Of a DNA stretch of 64,000 nt, positions 54,506 to 62,864 are shown one piece after another. A program made the translations under genes and the position numbers. Numbering within the stretch: the stretch's first letter is position 1; every line of letters starts with the position of its first letter. Source of the stretch: an uncultured Acidimicrobiaceae bacterium (GTDB lineage: Bacteria; Actinomycetota; Acidimicrobiia; Acidimicrobiales; UBA10347); NCBI GenBank assembly GCA_905182135.1, contig CAJJAG010000003.1:124001-188000 (forward strand), in the 5' to 3' direction. The notes below the pieces were generated by a model. It made no database searches, was not told the origin of the DNA, and worked only from the letters and a program-made list of their open reading frames with translations.

Positions 54506-55308
54506 AGGTCAGCCCCGTTCGACCACCAGCGGTCGCGCAGCAACAAGAGCACTGCCAACGACACCGCCACCAAGACAAGGCTGATGGCCACCGCTGTGTC
54601 ACGATCCTGTTCAAGTGCAACGAAAACAGCCAGCGGCAGTGTCTGAGTGCGTCCTTGCAAATTGCCGGCGAAGGTAACGGTCGCACCAAATTCGCCAAGC
54701 GCCCGCGCCCACGCCAGCACGAGGCCCGCTCGCACCGACGGGGCGATCATCGGCAGCGTGATCCGTCGGAACACGGTCAAGCGTGATGCGCCCAGTGTCG
54801 CCGCTGCAGCCTCATGGCGTCCATCCACATTTCGCAGCGCGCCCTCAACCGTCACGACAAGAAACGGCATGGCCACAAACACGTTGGCAACAACGACACC
54901 CCACACCGAGAAGGGAAGCAGGAAACCAGTCGCATCGTTGATTGGCTCGCCGATCACACCGCGGCGGCCAAGGGCGAATAGCAGTGCTGCTCCGCCCACC
55001 ACCGGTGGAAGCACCATCGGCAGCGTCACGATTGCTCGCACGATACGGCGACCAGGAAACTCGACACGGGCCAGAAGCCATGCCAGCGGCACACCGAGCA
55101 ACAGCGAAATAGCTGCAGCTAACACCGACGTCATTAGCGACAGCTTGAGGGCATCGACCACGACGTCGCTCATGACCAACTCCCTCAGGCGAGACCAAGG
55201 CGTGCGGGTCGCCAGGCCAATAAGTGGAAGCACAAACACAGCAGCGCCAAGCGAACCGAGTACCAGCAGCGGCCAAGGTGCTCGCTGTCGAATCTTGCGT
55301 CTCGTCAT
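54502..55308 (-). CDS. modB: molybdate ABC transporter permease
   Basis: This 268-residue protein has about six membrane segments. The EAA loop reads MDGRHEAAAATLGASRLTVFRRITLPMIAPSVRAG in two pieces, with the usual EAA---G---------I-LP pattern as in CysTW/ModB permeases. PMVLPPVVGGAALLFALGRRG is typical of ModB. ATG 55308 is preceded by an array of GGTAGA units that act as repeated AGAGG ribosome-site-like sequences. Between it and modA lies a long palindromic repeat. Confidence 0.92.
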   Translation of the reverse strand: MTRRKIRQRAPWPLLVLGSLGAAVFVLPLIGLATRTPWSRLRELVMSDVVVDALKLSLMTSVLAAAISLLLGVPLAWLLARVEFPGRRIVRAIVTLPMVLPPVVGGAALLFALGRRGVIGEPINDATGFLLPFSVWGVVVANVFVAMPFLVVTVEGALRNVDGRHEAAAATLGASRLTVFRRITLPMIAPSVRAGLVLAWARALGEFGATVTFAGNLQGRTQTLPLAVFVALEQDRDTAVAISLVLVAVSLAVLLLLRDRWWSNGADL

Positions 55309-55310
55309 CG

Positions 55311-55334
55311 TCTACCTCTACCTCTACCTCTACC
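55311..55334 (-). repeat. GGTAGA tandem repeat forming multiple ribosome-site-like motifs before modB
   Basis: On the coding strand four perfect GGTAGA units stand 2 nt before the modB ATG. Each junction creates AGAGG, and the nearest is about 6 nt from the start codon, the right distance for a ribosome site. Unit number could change by slippage and alter translation. The other frame over the array would encode Glu-Val repeats. Confidence 0.85.
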
Positions 55335-55360
55335 TCTGACACCAAGGCTGCGGCCACTGA

Positions 55361-55416
55361 TCATCTGTGTGTTTACATCATCTGTGTCAGACACAGATGA
55401 TGTAAACACAGATGAT
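55361..55416. repeat. palindromic intergenic repeat, copy B (long hairpin between modA and modB)
   Basis: Two arms of about 27 nt pair almost perfectly around an A at 55389, broken only by a 2-nt bulge near 55370. The centre is ATCTGTGTCAGACACAGAT. It starts about 10 nt after the modA stop. It may be a partial terminator, an mRNA-stabilising hairpin or a mobile REP-like unit. Confidence 0.88.
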
Positions 55417-55426
55417 GCAAAGGCCA

Positions 55427-56170
55427 TCATGATGGGTCGAACCCGTAGGCATGCAGGATGGCCTGGCCTTCAACTGAGAGGACGAACGCTACGAATGCGC
55501 CCGCAGCATCAGGGTTCGGTGATTCGCTCAGGATGGTGATCGGGTACGTAATGGCAACGCCGAACGTGGGCGGCAAAAGGATCTCGTCAACATCATCAGA
55601 AGCCGCTATATCAGACGCATAGACAATACCAGCGTCAAGTTCGCCAGCTTCGATCTTACCGAGCAACGCTCGGACGTCACCCTCGTTGGTGTCGACTGAT
55701 GCGTCGATGCCCGCCTGCTCAAGCGCTTGGCGGGCGAACTGTCCGCACGGGACTTGTGCGCCACACAGACCAATTAACAGTTCGCTATTCGCTAGGTCCT
55801 CGATGCCCACCACGCCACCTGGGTTGCCCGTTGGGACTGCGATACGTAACTCGTTGCTAGCGAAGTCTGTCGGAGACAATGCGAGCCCTGCGCTGACAAG
55901 AGCCTGCACTGTCTGAGCACTGGCAGAGGCAAAAACGTCGGCGGGAGCACCCTGCACGATCTGTTCGCGTAGCGCTCCGCTGCCAGCAAGATTCAGTCGT
56001 ACCTCGATATCGGGGTTCGCAGCTTCGAAGGCAACGCCGATCTCGCCAAACGCATCGGTCAACGACGCTGCAGCCATAACCAGCAACGTCTCATCACTAT
56101 CTCGCCCGGTACAGGAGGAGAGCAATAGAGCGACGAGCAGCGGTGCACACCATGTTGCTTGTCTGATCAT
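55427..56170 (-). CDS. modA: molybdate ABC transporter substrate-binding protein
   Basis: This 247-residue lipoprotein has signal segment APLLVALLLSSC, with Cys about residue 20 as the anchor. The mature part begins TLLVMAAASLTDAFGEIGVAFE, the ModA start, and includes NLAGSGALREQIVQGAPADVFASAS with the Ser oxyanion-binding site, then YASDIAAS and VAITYPITILSESPNP. It binds molybdate or tungstate outside the membrane. First gene of the modABC operon, divergent from a PadR regulator 85 nt away. Confidence 0.92.
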   Translation of the reverse strand: MIRQATWCAPLLVALLLSSCTGRDSDETLLVMAAASLTDAFGEIGVAFEAANPDIEVRLNLAGSGALREQIVQGAPADVFASASAQTVQALVSAGLALSPTDFASNELRIAVPTGNPGGVVGIEDLANSELLIGLCGAQVPCGQFARQALEQAGIDASVDTNEGDVRALLGKIEAGELDAGIVYASDIAASDDVDEILLPPTFGVAITYPITILSESPNPDAAGAFVAFVLSVEGQAILHAYGFDPS

Positions 56171-56204
56171 GCCGGACCCTTATTTCTCTCGCCCATCGGG
56201 TTTC

Positions 56205-56228
56205 GATAACATAGTCTCATTGTTACTA
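56205..56228. promoter_or_regulatory. inverted repeat in modA / PadR divergent region
   Basis: TAACA at 56208-56212 and TGTTA at 56222-56226 form a perfect 5-bp inverted repeat with 9 nt between, in the 85-nt region separating modA and the PadR gene. It is a candidate operator. It differs from the E. coli ModE consensus as I recall it. Confidence 0.35.
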
Positions 56229-56255
56229 GTTGGCACTATGCGCTAGCTTCAGGCA

Positions 56256-56753
56256 GTGGCTGCTTCGGGACTCTCCTTGACCGAGTGGGTCGTGCTAGCT
56301 CTTGTCGGCGAGGCGGCAACACACGGTTTCGCTGTGGCTCGTGAACTCCAGTCGGGCTCGGACCTCGGACGAATTCTTACGGTTCACCGGCCTCTCGTGT
56401 ATCGAGCGCTCGATCGGCTCGGTGATGCAGGCCTCGTCGAAGAGAGCGCAACCGAGCCTGGCGACGCTGGGCCGACCCGCACCATCATGCGCACCACCCG
56501 CGAGGGTAAGGCCGCATTGAAGCAATGGTTCGAGCGTCCCGTCAATCATGTCCGTGACCTCCGGATCGAGTTCCTGATCAAGCTCCGGCTCACGGAGCGC
56601 TGCGGCAACGACGCTCAGGCGCTTGTCGACGCTCAACGTCGTGAACTCGCGCCCACCTTCGACCTGCTCGCCGAAGCATTACCGGACGACGTCGTCGACC
56701 AGTGGCGTCGACACAACGCCATCGCTGCCCGCACTTTTTTGGATCACCTCTAG
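56256..56753 (+). CDS. PadR-family transcriptional regulator
   Basis: This 165-residue protein starts at GTG 56256. The winged helix is LTEWVVLALVGEAATHGFAVARELQ and ILTVHRPLVYRALDRLGDAGLVEE, followed by RTIMRTTREGKAALKQWFERPV, the PadR pattern. A C-terminal helical dimerisation domain follows (DLRIEFLIKLRLTER). Placed divergently from modA, it probably controls molybdate uptake or itself; the ligand is unknown. ModE-like molbindin domains are absent. Confidence 0.87.
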   Translation: MAASGLSLTEWVVLALVGEAATHGFAVARELQSGSDLGRILTVHRPLVYRALDRLGDAGLVEESATEPGDAGPTRTIMRTTREGKAALKQWFERPVNHVRDLRIEFLIKLRLTERCGNDAQALVDAQRRELAPTFDLLAEALPDDVVDQWRRHNAIAARTFLDHL

Positions 56754-56799
56754 CGCTCCACCACTGCATCGTCGGGCAACAAGCTCGTCATCTGATCAG

Positions 56800-56913
56800 T
56801 ATCCAGAGCGATGCTCCCGGCCTAAGTGGCGTCGCTGCGAGGGCCAGCGCTACCTGTGGATGCCTGAAGAGGTCCGCGCTCGTGCTACCTGCAGAGGATG
56901 TCAGAGCAAATAG
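56800..56913 (+). pseudogene. zinc-ribbon fragment
   Basis: A frame ending at 56913 reads RCSRPKWRRCEGQRYLWMPE then EVRARATCRGCQSK. Two Cys pairs (C-x7-C and C-x2-C) suggest the end of a small zinc ribbon. There is no clear start codon or ribosome site. Either a relic or a very small gene. The remaining 56754-57023 gap holds nothing else I can support. Confidence 0.3.
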
Positions 56914-57023
56914 GCAGAAGCCTCGATGCTTCACGGCCGATTATTGGGCTCTTTGTCGACTTCACCTATGAGGCTGTGTGGGCGTAGCCCCCTGAGGTTC
57001 CAAGCACCGTTGCATCTCCATGG

Positions 57024-59378
57024 CTAGCCGAGGTTCGCCGCTTCGTCGTCGGGGCGGGTCCCAAGCACCATCAGAAGTGCTGAGCGAAGTGCGTCCTGGG
57101 CTGTGGGATCAATGAGCTTGTTTCCATCTAGAGTCTGCACGTAGAACGAATCGACAACATCGCCTCCAACGGTTTGAACCCGGGCCTGTTGTGTGTCGAG
57201 CCCGGCGGCAACAATGGTCGAGCTGACTTCGTACAACAGACCCAAACGGTCGGGGCCAGCCACCTCGATCACGGTGGAATCAGCCGATACGTCGTTGTCG
57301 AAGTCGACCCGAACGGTCTCGATCGGCTGTGGCGCCTGCACCGAGCGTCGCAGGATTGAACGCTCTCGCGCTTCGAAACGAGGCATGAGGTCATCGTCGT
57401 TCGACAGTGCCTCCTCAACGAGTTCGATAGCACGAGGCCAGTCGATCGGATTATCTTCGTCATCGGCATCAACGACTCGCAATACTTCAAGCGCCTTGGG
57501 TCGGATCGCATGAATCTGGGCGTCAATAATGCTTAGGTTGTTCAGCGCCAAAGCGCCGGCCACTCGGGCAAACAGGCCTGGGCGGTCGGTGGTCACAACC
57601 TGCATTACATGACCGACGCCGAGCACAACATGGTCGTGTTCGGCCATGAGAGCGAGATCCTCTTCAGCTGGGAAGGACCGATCCAGTTGTGCGTCGCCGT
57701 CGGACGCAAGCCAACGCTCCGTGGATCGCGTTAGCTCGCCGGTCAGGTATGCCTTGTTGCGGGTCCACGCTGACGGCCCCGTCGCGATCGAGTCAGATTC
57801 AGTCAGCGCCGCAAGCAGACGCAAGAACGATGTAGTTCGCACTTGCTCGGCCACCACCGCGATCGTTCCAGGATCCTCTATGTCACGACGGGTCGCAACG
57901 TCGGGCAACAGCAGATGGTGTTCGCACAGTCGCTTCAGCGTGTCGACATCGCCGATGTCGAAACCCATATTTCCAGCGATGGTATCGATGAGCTTCACAC
58001 CCACATCGGTGTGATCACCCGGATACCCCTTGCCAATGTCATGTAGCAGGGCCCCCACAACGAGTAGGTCGGGCCGCTCAACCGTGTCAGTAAGTGTCGA
58101 TGCAATCGATGCCGCCTCGAGCAGATGTCGATCCACCGTGAAGCGGTGATACTGGTTGCGCTGCACCTTGCTGCGGTTCGGTTCCCACTCGGGGAGCAAA
58201 CGCACGAACAGACCGACATGATCGAGTGCTTCAACAACATGGATTGCTCGATGGCCCGTGAGCAGCAGTTGCACAAAGAGTTCGCGGACTTCGACAGACC
58301 ATGGAGTAGTAATTTCGGGGCCGTGGTCAACAAGTTGATCTAACGAGTCTCGATCGAGTCGCGCTTCGTTCTGCGCCGCGGCGACGGCCATGCGCAACAG
58401 GAGTGCTTGATCAGCTGACACTGGGCTACCCGGAGCAATGGACACTGTCCCATCGACCAGATGAATGTTCTCGGCGACGGTGCGCCGCTTGCCAGCCCGT
58501 AGTCGCAACCGTCGCAGATCGTTACGCAACCGCAAAAACACGTCATCCAAGATCCAGGTAATCGTGCGAGCCGAAGCTGCAATCTGACTCATCATCACGT
58601 CGGCGTCGCCGATGCCAAGCGCATCAGCAACCGAGTCTTGTTCCTCGAGCAACAACACGTCGCCCTTGCGCGATGTTCCTCGATGCAGTTCAACTCGAGC
58701 AGCGAGCAACACGTCATTCGCTGCTCGCAGGTCGCGCTGTTCCTGGTCGAGTACGGCGACTCCTGAGGCTTCAATCCATTGGATGGCGTTGATGTCGCGC
58801 AGACCACCACTCGATGCCTTGAGATCAGGTTCGAGCAGATAAGCGACTTCACCGTTGGTTCGTTCGCGATCGTGTGCGCCTAGGACAATTTGCGGGAGCC
58901 ATTTGCGACGGTTCTTGCGCCAGGAACGGCTCGACTGTTCGGCCAAGTCATCGGACAATCCTGCATCCCCTGCCAAATGACGCAGGCTAAGCAACGACGT
59001 TGCTGTATCAAGGTCGGTCGACGCCAACTCGATACTCTGCGCGATGGTGCGCACCGAATGGCCGAGAGCAATCTTTTCATCCCAGACCGGGAACCACAGC
59101 GCCTGGGCTGCCTCTTCGAGATCAGCTTCATCCCAGCCGCTGTGTAAAAGCATGACATCGAGGTCGCTCTGTGGGCTGAGCGCCCCGCGCCCGTAGCCAC
59201 CAATAGCAACCAGGCTCAGACCGGGCCGCCCGCCGAGCCTGTCGTTGAATAGTTGTTGCAACCATTCGTCGACCCGTCGCGAATACGCCCTGCAGAACAC
59301 CATGCCTACGAGCGAGCGGTCAGCGAAGAGTTCTTCACGGTTGATCTCAGGAGATAGGCCGAAACCGCTAGTGGACAT
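57024..59378 (-). CDS. glnD: [protein-PII] uridylyltransferase / uridylyl-removing enzyme
   Basis: This 784-residue protein has the four-part GlnD layout. The nucleotidyltransferase site is IGGYGRGALSPQSDLDVMLLH (G-G-x-G-R, SDxD). A helical linker leads to the HD hydrolase domain with NQYHRFTVDRHLLEA and LLHDIGKGYPGDHTDVG. Two ACT domains follow (GHVMQVVTTDRPGLFARVAGAL and VIEVAGPDRLGLLYEVSSTIV) that sense glutamine. It modifies PII and so controls nitrogen metabolism. amt lies 2 kb to the right on the same strand, but no glnB/glnK is between them. A palindromic repeat sits just upstream of the start. Confidence 0.93.
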   Translation of the reverse strand: MSTSGFGLSPEINREELFADRSLVGMVFCRAYSRRVDEWLQQLFNDRLGGRPGLSLVAIGGYGRGALSPQSDLDVMLLHSGWDEADLEEAAQALWFPVWDEKIALGHSVRTIAQSIELASTDLDTATSLLSLRHLAGDAGLSDDLAEQSSRSWRKNRRKWLPQIVLGAHDRERTNGEVAYLLEPDLKASSGGLRDINAIQWIEASGVAVLDQEQRDLRAANDVLLAARVELHRGTSRKGDVLLLEEQDSVADALGIGDADVMMSQIAASARTITWILDDVFLRLRNDLRRLRLRAGKRRTVAENIHLVDGTVSIAPGSPVSADQALLLRMAVAAAQNEARLDRDSLDQLVDHGPEITTPWSVEVRELFVQLLLTGHRAIHVVEALDHVGLFVRLLPEWEPNRSKVQRNQYHRFTVDRHLLEAASIASTLTDTVERPDLLVVGALLHDIGKGYPGDHTDVGVKLIDTIAGNMGFDIGDVDTLKRLCEHHLLLPDVATRRDIEDPGTIAVVAEQVRTTSFLRLLAALTESDSIATGPSAWTRNKAYLTGELTRSTERWLASDGDAQLDRSFPAEEDLALMAEHDHVVLGVGHVMQVVTTDRPGLFARVAGALALNNLSIIDAQIHAIRPKALEVLRVVDADDEDNPIDWPRAIELVEEALSNDDDLMPRFEARERSILRRSVQAPQPIETVRVDFDNDVSADSTVIEVAGPDRLGLLYEVSSTIVAAGLDTQQARVQTVGGDVVDSFYVQTLDGNKLIDPTAQDALRSALLMVLGTRPDDEAANLG

Positions 59379-59439
59379 ATGCGCAGACTAATCGGCGCCA
59401 CGGACGAGCAACGCTGCCGAAACAAGCTGTTCACACACC

Positions 59440-59513
59440 CAACCATCTGTGTCAGACACAAAAGATGCAACCATCTGTGTCTGACACAGATGGTTGACAC
59501 AGATGGTTGACAG
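59440..59513. repeat. palindromic intergenic repeat array, copy C
   Basis: Two CCATCTGTGTC half-sites lead into ATCTGTGTCTGACACAGAT, followed by GGTTGACA and a second CAGATGGTTGACA. The order and flanking GGTTGACA match copy A. It lies between divergent glnD and the esterase gene, so it cannot be a terminator for either. Confidence 0.85.
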
Positions 59514-59596
59514 GAGAGACGGCCGGGTCCGTGGGGGAAGGGGGAAGAGAGCCCCGACGCTGGGTAGGCGGCACTGCGGCCGTTTAGGGTCAAAGC

Positions 59597-61111
59597 ATGG
59601 ATGAGCGGAACGTAGCGGCATTGGTAACAGCGGCCGAGTCCGCTGACGAGAGCAACCGGTTCGACCTACTTCACGAGCTGCGTGAACATCAGGACCTTGG
59701 GTCTGCGCTAGGCGCCGATGCGTTTGGCGCTGCCAGCTTGCTAGCCGCATCGGGTGACCCGAGCGACCTCCCGGTCGTAGCCCGACTGTCACTTGAAGCC
59801 CACCAAGCCGGTATTGAAGGTGCCGGGCTGATCCATGCCGAAGCAAGCGACAAGATCGCTCTGTACACCGGGCGCCCTCAGTTGTACGGCACCGTCATGC
59901 TCGAACATCAAGGTGACATCGTGCAGCCACCCGTCGATAAGCGCGTCAGCGATGACGAACGCGCCGAACTCGGCGTGCCCCCACTTGATGAACTGCAGCG
60001 ACGCATGATGTCGTTGTCGCGACAACTGGCCACCGATCGTGCTGACCAGCCAGGTTGGTTGCCCGATGGCCAACGCTTTTGCCGAGTCTGGAACAACCCA
60101 CACCCGTCCGACCTACGGGCTCGTATCGCAAGCGAAGGCGCTACTGCATGGGCCGACGGCGACATAATCACTTTTGTTGCTGAATCAGATTCACCAGTGA
60201 CCGTGACACCGGTGTTCCCGATCGAGTCCTGGGATGCCGGCGACGGTCTCCAAGTGCTGAGTCTTCGGGTCGAACGCCTGGACGAAGCAGTCATCACCTA
60301 TACCTTCAACCCCACTAATGGCATGCCACCCATGAACTTCCGCCGTGGTTCTCACGACGGGCGGTTTCGTGGTCGTAAAGCTCCCACGGAGCTGGCATCT
60401 AATGACCCGCTCGTAGGCAACACCTTTGAGCACGCCGTGGAATCGGCCTCGCTCGGCGAGCCCCGGCGGGTAACGGTCTATCGACCGCGCGGGCACAAGC
60501 CAGGTGACAACACCCCAGTCATCTACGCGACCGATGGAAACATGTTTGCGCCATACGCTCGACGCCTCGACGCGGCGATCGAGTCAGGAATCTGCCCGCC
60601 AGTGGTCATCGTGGCCGCACACGCAGCATCATTTGACCAGATACGTGGCAATCTTCGCGCTGCCGAATATTTGCCTGGTTTTGACGATCAGGTCTATGAC
60701 GCCCATCAGCGGTTCTTCATCGATGAACTCCCCGCGTGGGCCGAGACCGAACTAGGCGTGCCCACCAACCCAGCCAATCGAGGTGTCTGGGGATGCAGCG
60801 ACGGTGGTGGACACGCTGCCACGGTGGCCCGCTTGTTCGCCCCTCGGTTCGGCCACGCATTCGTCTACAGCACGGGCATGCCGCCCGATATGGCCTACAA
60901 CTGGACAGACAGTCACCCCTTCATGCACCTCTGTGCTGGCACTCTCGAGGGGCCGTTCCACCAAGCAACTGAAGCATGGGCTGGCTACCTGATGCTCGTG
61001 GATGCGCCGTATCACTTCACAGAACGAGTGGCTGGGCACGACCTGGTGCAGTGGGCCGAAGAACTCCCTTACGCAATTAACCGTGCGTGGGGAACCGACA
61101 GCAACAGCTGA
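59597..61111 (+). CDS. DUF6624-like domain fused to an enterochelin-esterase-like hydrolase
   Basis: The 504-residue protein has two parts. Residues about 45-140 (SLEAHQAGIEGAGLIHAEAS, LYTGRPQLYGTVMLEHQGD, AELGVPPLDELQRRM) resemble the DUF6624 family. From about 200 comes an alpha/beta hydrolase of the Fes/EsD type: PVIYATDGNMFAPYARRLDA, VVIVAAHAASFDQIRGN, nucleophile RGVWGCSDGGGHAA and an end His near RVAGHDLVQWAEELP. It is probably cytoplasmic, as no signal peptide is seen. Set between glnD and amt with opposite orientation. The substrate is unknown; a siderophore-esterase role is not supported by neighbours. Confidence 0.72.
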   Translation: MDERNVAALVTAAESADESNRFDLLHELREHQDLGSALGADAFGAASLLAASGDPSDLPVVARLSLEAHQAGIEGAGLIHAEASDKIALYTGRPQLYGTVMLEHQGDIVQPPVDKRVSDDERAELGVPPLDELQRRMMSLSRQLATDRADQPGWLPDGQRFCRVWNNPHPSDLRARIASEGATAWADGDIITFVAESDSPVTVTPVFPIESWDAGDGLQVLSLRVERLDEAVITYTFNPTNGMPPMNFRRGSHDGRFRGRKAPTELASNDPLVGNTFEHAVESASLGEPRRVTVYRPRGHKPGDNTPVIYATDGNMFAPYARRLDAAIESGICPPVVIVAAHAASFDQIRGNLRAAEYLPGFDDQVYDAHQRFFIDELPAWAETELGVPTNPANRGVWGCSDGGGHAATVARLFAPRFGHAFVYSTGMPPDMAYNWTDSHPFMHLCAGTLEGPFHQATEAWAGYLMLVDAPYHFTERVAGHDLVQWAEELPYAINRAWGTDSNS

Positions 61112-61185
61112 CCAGACGCGCAGCTGGCGATCGAAGTCCGGTGTGGATTCCGATCACCAATCGGCTGGGGGTTGCCCGTCGAGCG

Positions 61186-62391
61186 TCAGCTTCGCTCGAA
61201 CGATCCGCCTTGCAGGTATGCAGTTTCAGCGTGTTCGCTAGTGTCCAAGCCTTGTTGTTCGGCTTCTTCACTGACCCGTAAACCAATGGTCAGATCCAGG
61301 ACCTTAGCGATGACGAACGTCACGACAAAGGAGTAAGACAAGACGGCCACGATTGAGATGAACTGGTTCCACAACAGCGTGCCGCTGGCTTCAAGTTCGA
61401 ATGCATCGGCGCCCCCAAATGCGTCGTTACTAGCGAACACACCGATCAACAGGCCACCGATGATGCCACCGACCATATGGATACCAACCACGTCGAGTGA
61501 GTCGTCGTAGCCAAACTTTTCTTTGATCTGAATGGCAAAGAAGCACAGCACACCGGCAGCAAGGCCAAACACAATTGCTGACATCGTGCCCACGAACGTG
61601 GCTGCTGGGGTAATGGCAACCAGGCCGGCGACTACACCTGAGCACATGCCCAGAGTGGTGGGCTTGCCATGGCGAATCATCTCCATGATTAGCCATGCCA
61701 TCATGCCGGCCGCACCGGCCAAGAAAGTATTAGCTAGGGCCTGAGGAGCGAAGCTCTGACCGCCAGAGTTAAATCCGAACCAGCCAAACCACAGCATGCC
61801 GGTTCCGAGCAAAACGAAGGGAAGATTGTGCGGAGGCCAGGCTTCCTTCTGCCAGTTCCGTCGCTTGCCCAAGACAATGACCAGTGCAAGCGCAGCGGCT
61901 CCAGCGTTGATGTGAATTGCTGTACCACCAGCGGTGTCGTATGCCGGAAGTGCGTGGGCCCAGCCGCCATAAATCCAGAAACCAACCGGCGAGTACACGA
62001 GCACCGACCAGGCTGGGACAAAAACCATCCATGCGCTGAACTTCATTCGGTCAGCGACGGCCCCAGAAATAAGAGCCGGGGTTATTACAGCGAACGTCAG
62101 CAGGAACGCCCATGTCGCCATGTCACGAGGCTCAGCACCTTCGGGCTGGCGCATCCAGACTTCGCCGAACTCGAAGAAGCCGAGCCATTTGCGTTCGCCA
62201 TCACCGTTGGCGATGCTCATGCCGACAACTGCCCAGATGATCGGCACGATGCCAAGGCAGTAGAAGTTCATGTTCAGCATGTTCAAGACGTTCTTCGAAC
62301 GGACCATGCCGCCGTAGAAAAGTGCGAGACCAGGAACCATCAGCAGCACCATCGCTGCCGACGTCATAACCCATGCAGTATCACCCGACAT
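61186..62391 (-). CDS. amt: ammonium transporter
   Basis: This 401-residue protein with about 11 membrane segments begins DTAWVMTSAAMVLLMVPGLALFYGGMVRSKNVL (two pieces), the Amt signature. The pore His pair is seen in AIHINAGAAALA and VVGIHMVGGIIGG. The C-terminal tail LTIGLRVSEEAEQQGLDTSEHAETAYL is the PII-contacting region. It carries ammonium inward. Convergent with the esterase gene; a GAAAC-type repeat lies about 100-130 nt upstream. Confidence 0.93.
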   Translation of the reverse strand: MSGDTAWVMTSAAMVLLMVPGLALFYGGMVRSKNVLNMLNMNFYCLGIVPIIWAVVGMSIANGDGERKWLGFFEFGEVWMRQPEGAEPRDMATWAFLLTFAVITPALISGAVADRMKFSAWMVFVPAWSVLVYSPVGFWIYGGWAHALPAYDTAGGTAIHINAGAAALALVIVLGKRRNWQKEAWPPHNLPFVLLGTGMLWFGWFGFNSGGQSFAPQALANTFLAGAAGMMAWLIMEMIRHGKPTTLGMCSGVVAGLVAITPAATFVGTMSAIVFGLAAGVLCFFAIQIKEKFGYDDSLDVVGIHMVGGIIGGLLIGVFASNDAFGGADAFELEASGTLLWNQFISIVAVLSYSFVVTFVIAKVLDLTIGLRVSEEAEQQGLDTSEHAETAYLQGGSFERS

Positions 62392-62484
62392 TGTTTGCCT
62401 CCCAAGCAGTTTTGTGCCCTGACTTCAAGCACATGCATTCTGTTTAGAGGTTTCTGATTGGCTAGTCTGCGCCCAAATGACCTT

Positions 62485-62523
62485 GTTAATATTGTGGAAA
62501 CAATAAAAACTCATTCTGGAAAC
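62485..62523 (+). promoter_or_regulatory. GAAAC direct repeat upstream of amt, GlnR-like
   Basis: TGGAAACAA occurs twice with GAAAC at 62497-62501 and 62519-62523, a 22-nt period equal to two DNA turns. GTTAA lies just before the first. Actinobacterial GlnR sites alternate gTnAC and GaAAc boxes with 6-nt gaps, giving a 22-nt period for GaAAc, so this is a partial match; the inner gTnAC box is not clear. Confidence 0.4.
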
Positions 62524-62528
62524 AAGGG

Positions 62529-62855
62529 CTATAAATCGCCATTCTCGAGCCGTCGGAAGAATACCGAACGAGGTAAGGCTTCGACCCCAGCCGCTGCAGC
62601 GGCGGCGAGTTGTTCCTCATTCACGTGGCTGCCAAAAGCAACGATGCGTGCGTCGATGGTACCTAAAATTGAAACCTCGTCGAGCCGCGAGAGATCCACA
62701 AGAACCAGCGTGTTTGGCTTGGCAACATCGACCAGTTTGTTCACCGAACGCACCAACGTCGCCTCAGGAAATGCCGCACTGATCTTCGATCGATCCATTA
62801 GATCCACCGACAGGGCAACAACAGCCGGGTTGGTTGGCTTGCATGTGTCGGTCAT
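62529..62855 (-). CDS. conserved hypothetical protein, small Rossmann-like
   Basis: This 108-residue protein has alternating strands and helices: AVVALSVDLMDRSKISAAFP, TLVLVDLSRLDEVSILGTID and ARIVAFGSHVNEEQLAAAAAAG, then EALPRSVFFRRL. The fold is like a receiver-type domain, but the phosphorylated Asp pattern is not complete. It is 9 nt after the stop of the next minus gene, so the two form an operon. Function unknown. Confidence 0.65.
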   Translation of the reverse strand: MTDTCKPTNPAVVALSVDLMDRSKISAAFPEATLVRSVNKLVDVAKPNTLVLVDLSRLDEVSILGTIDARIVAFGSHVNEEQLAAAAAAGVEALPRSVFFRRLENGDL

Positions 62856-62864
62856 AGGGCGAGC

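Noticed and set aside
54845-55357. 170-codon frame with Glu-Val repeats over the GGTAGA array
   Set aside because: It is a shadow of modB in another frame. The Glu-Val run is only the translated hexanucleotide repeat.
59306-59593. Minus-strand frame crossing repeat copy C
   Set aside because: Its sequence is made by translating the palindromic repeat and by the shadow of glnD. No protein family is visible.
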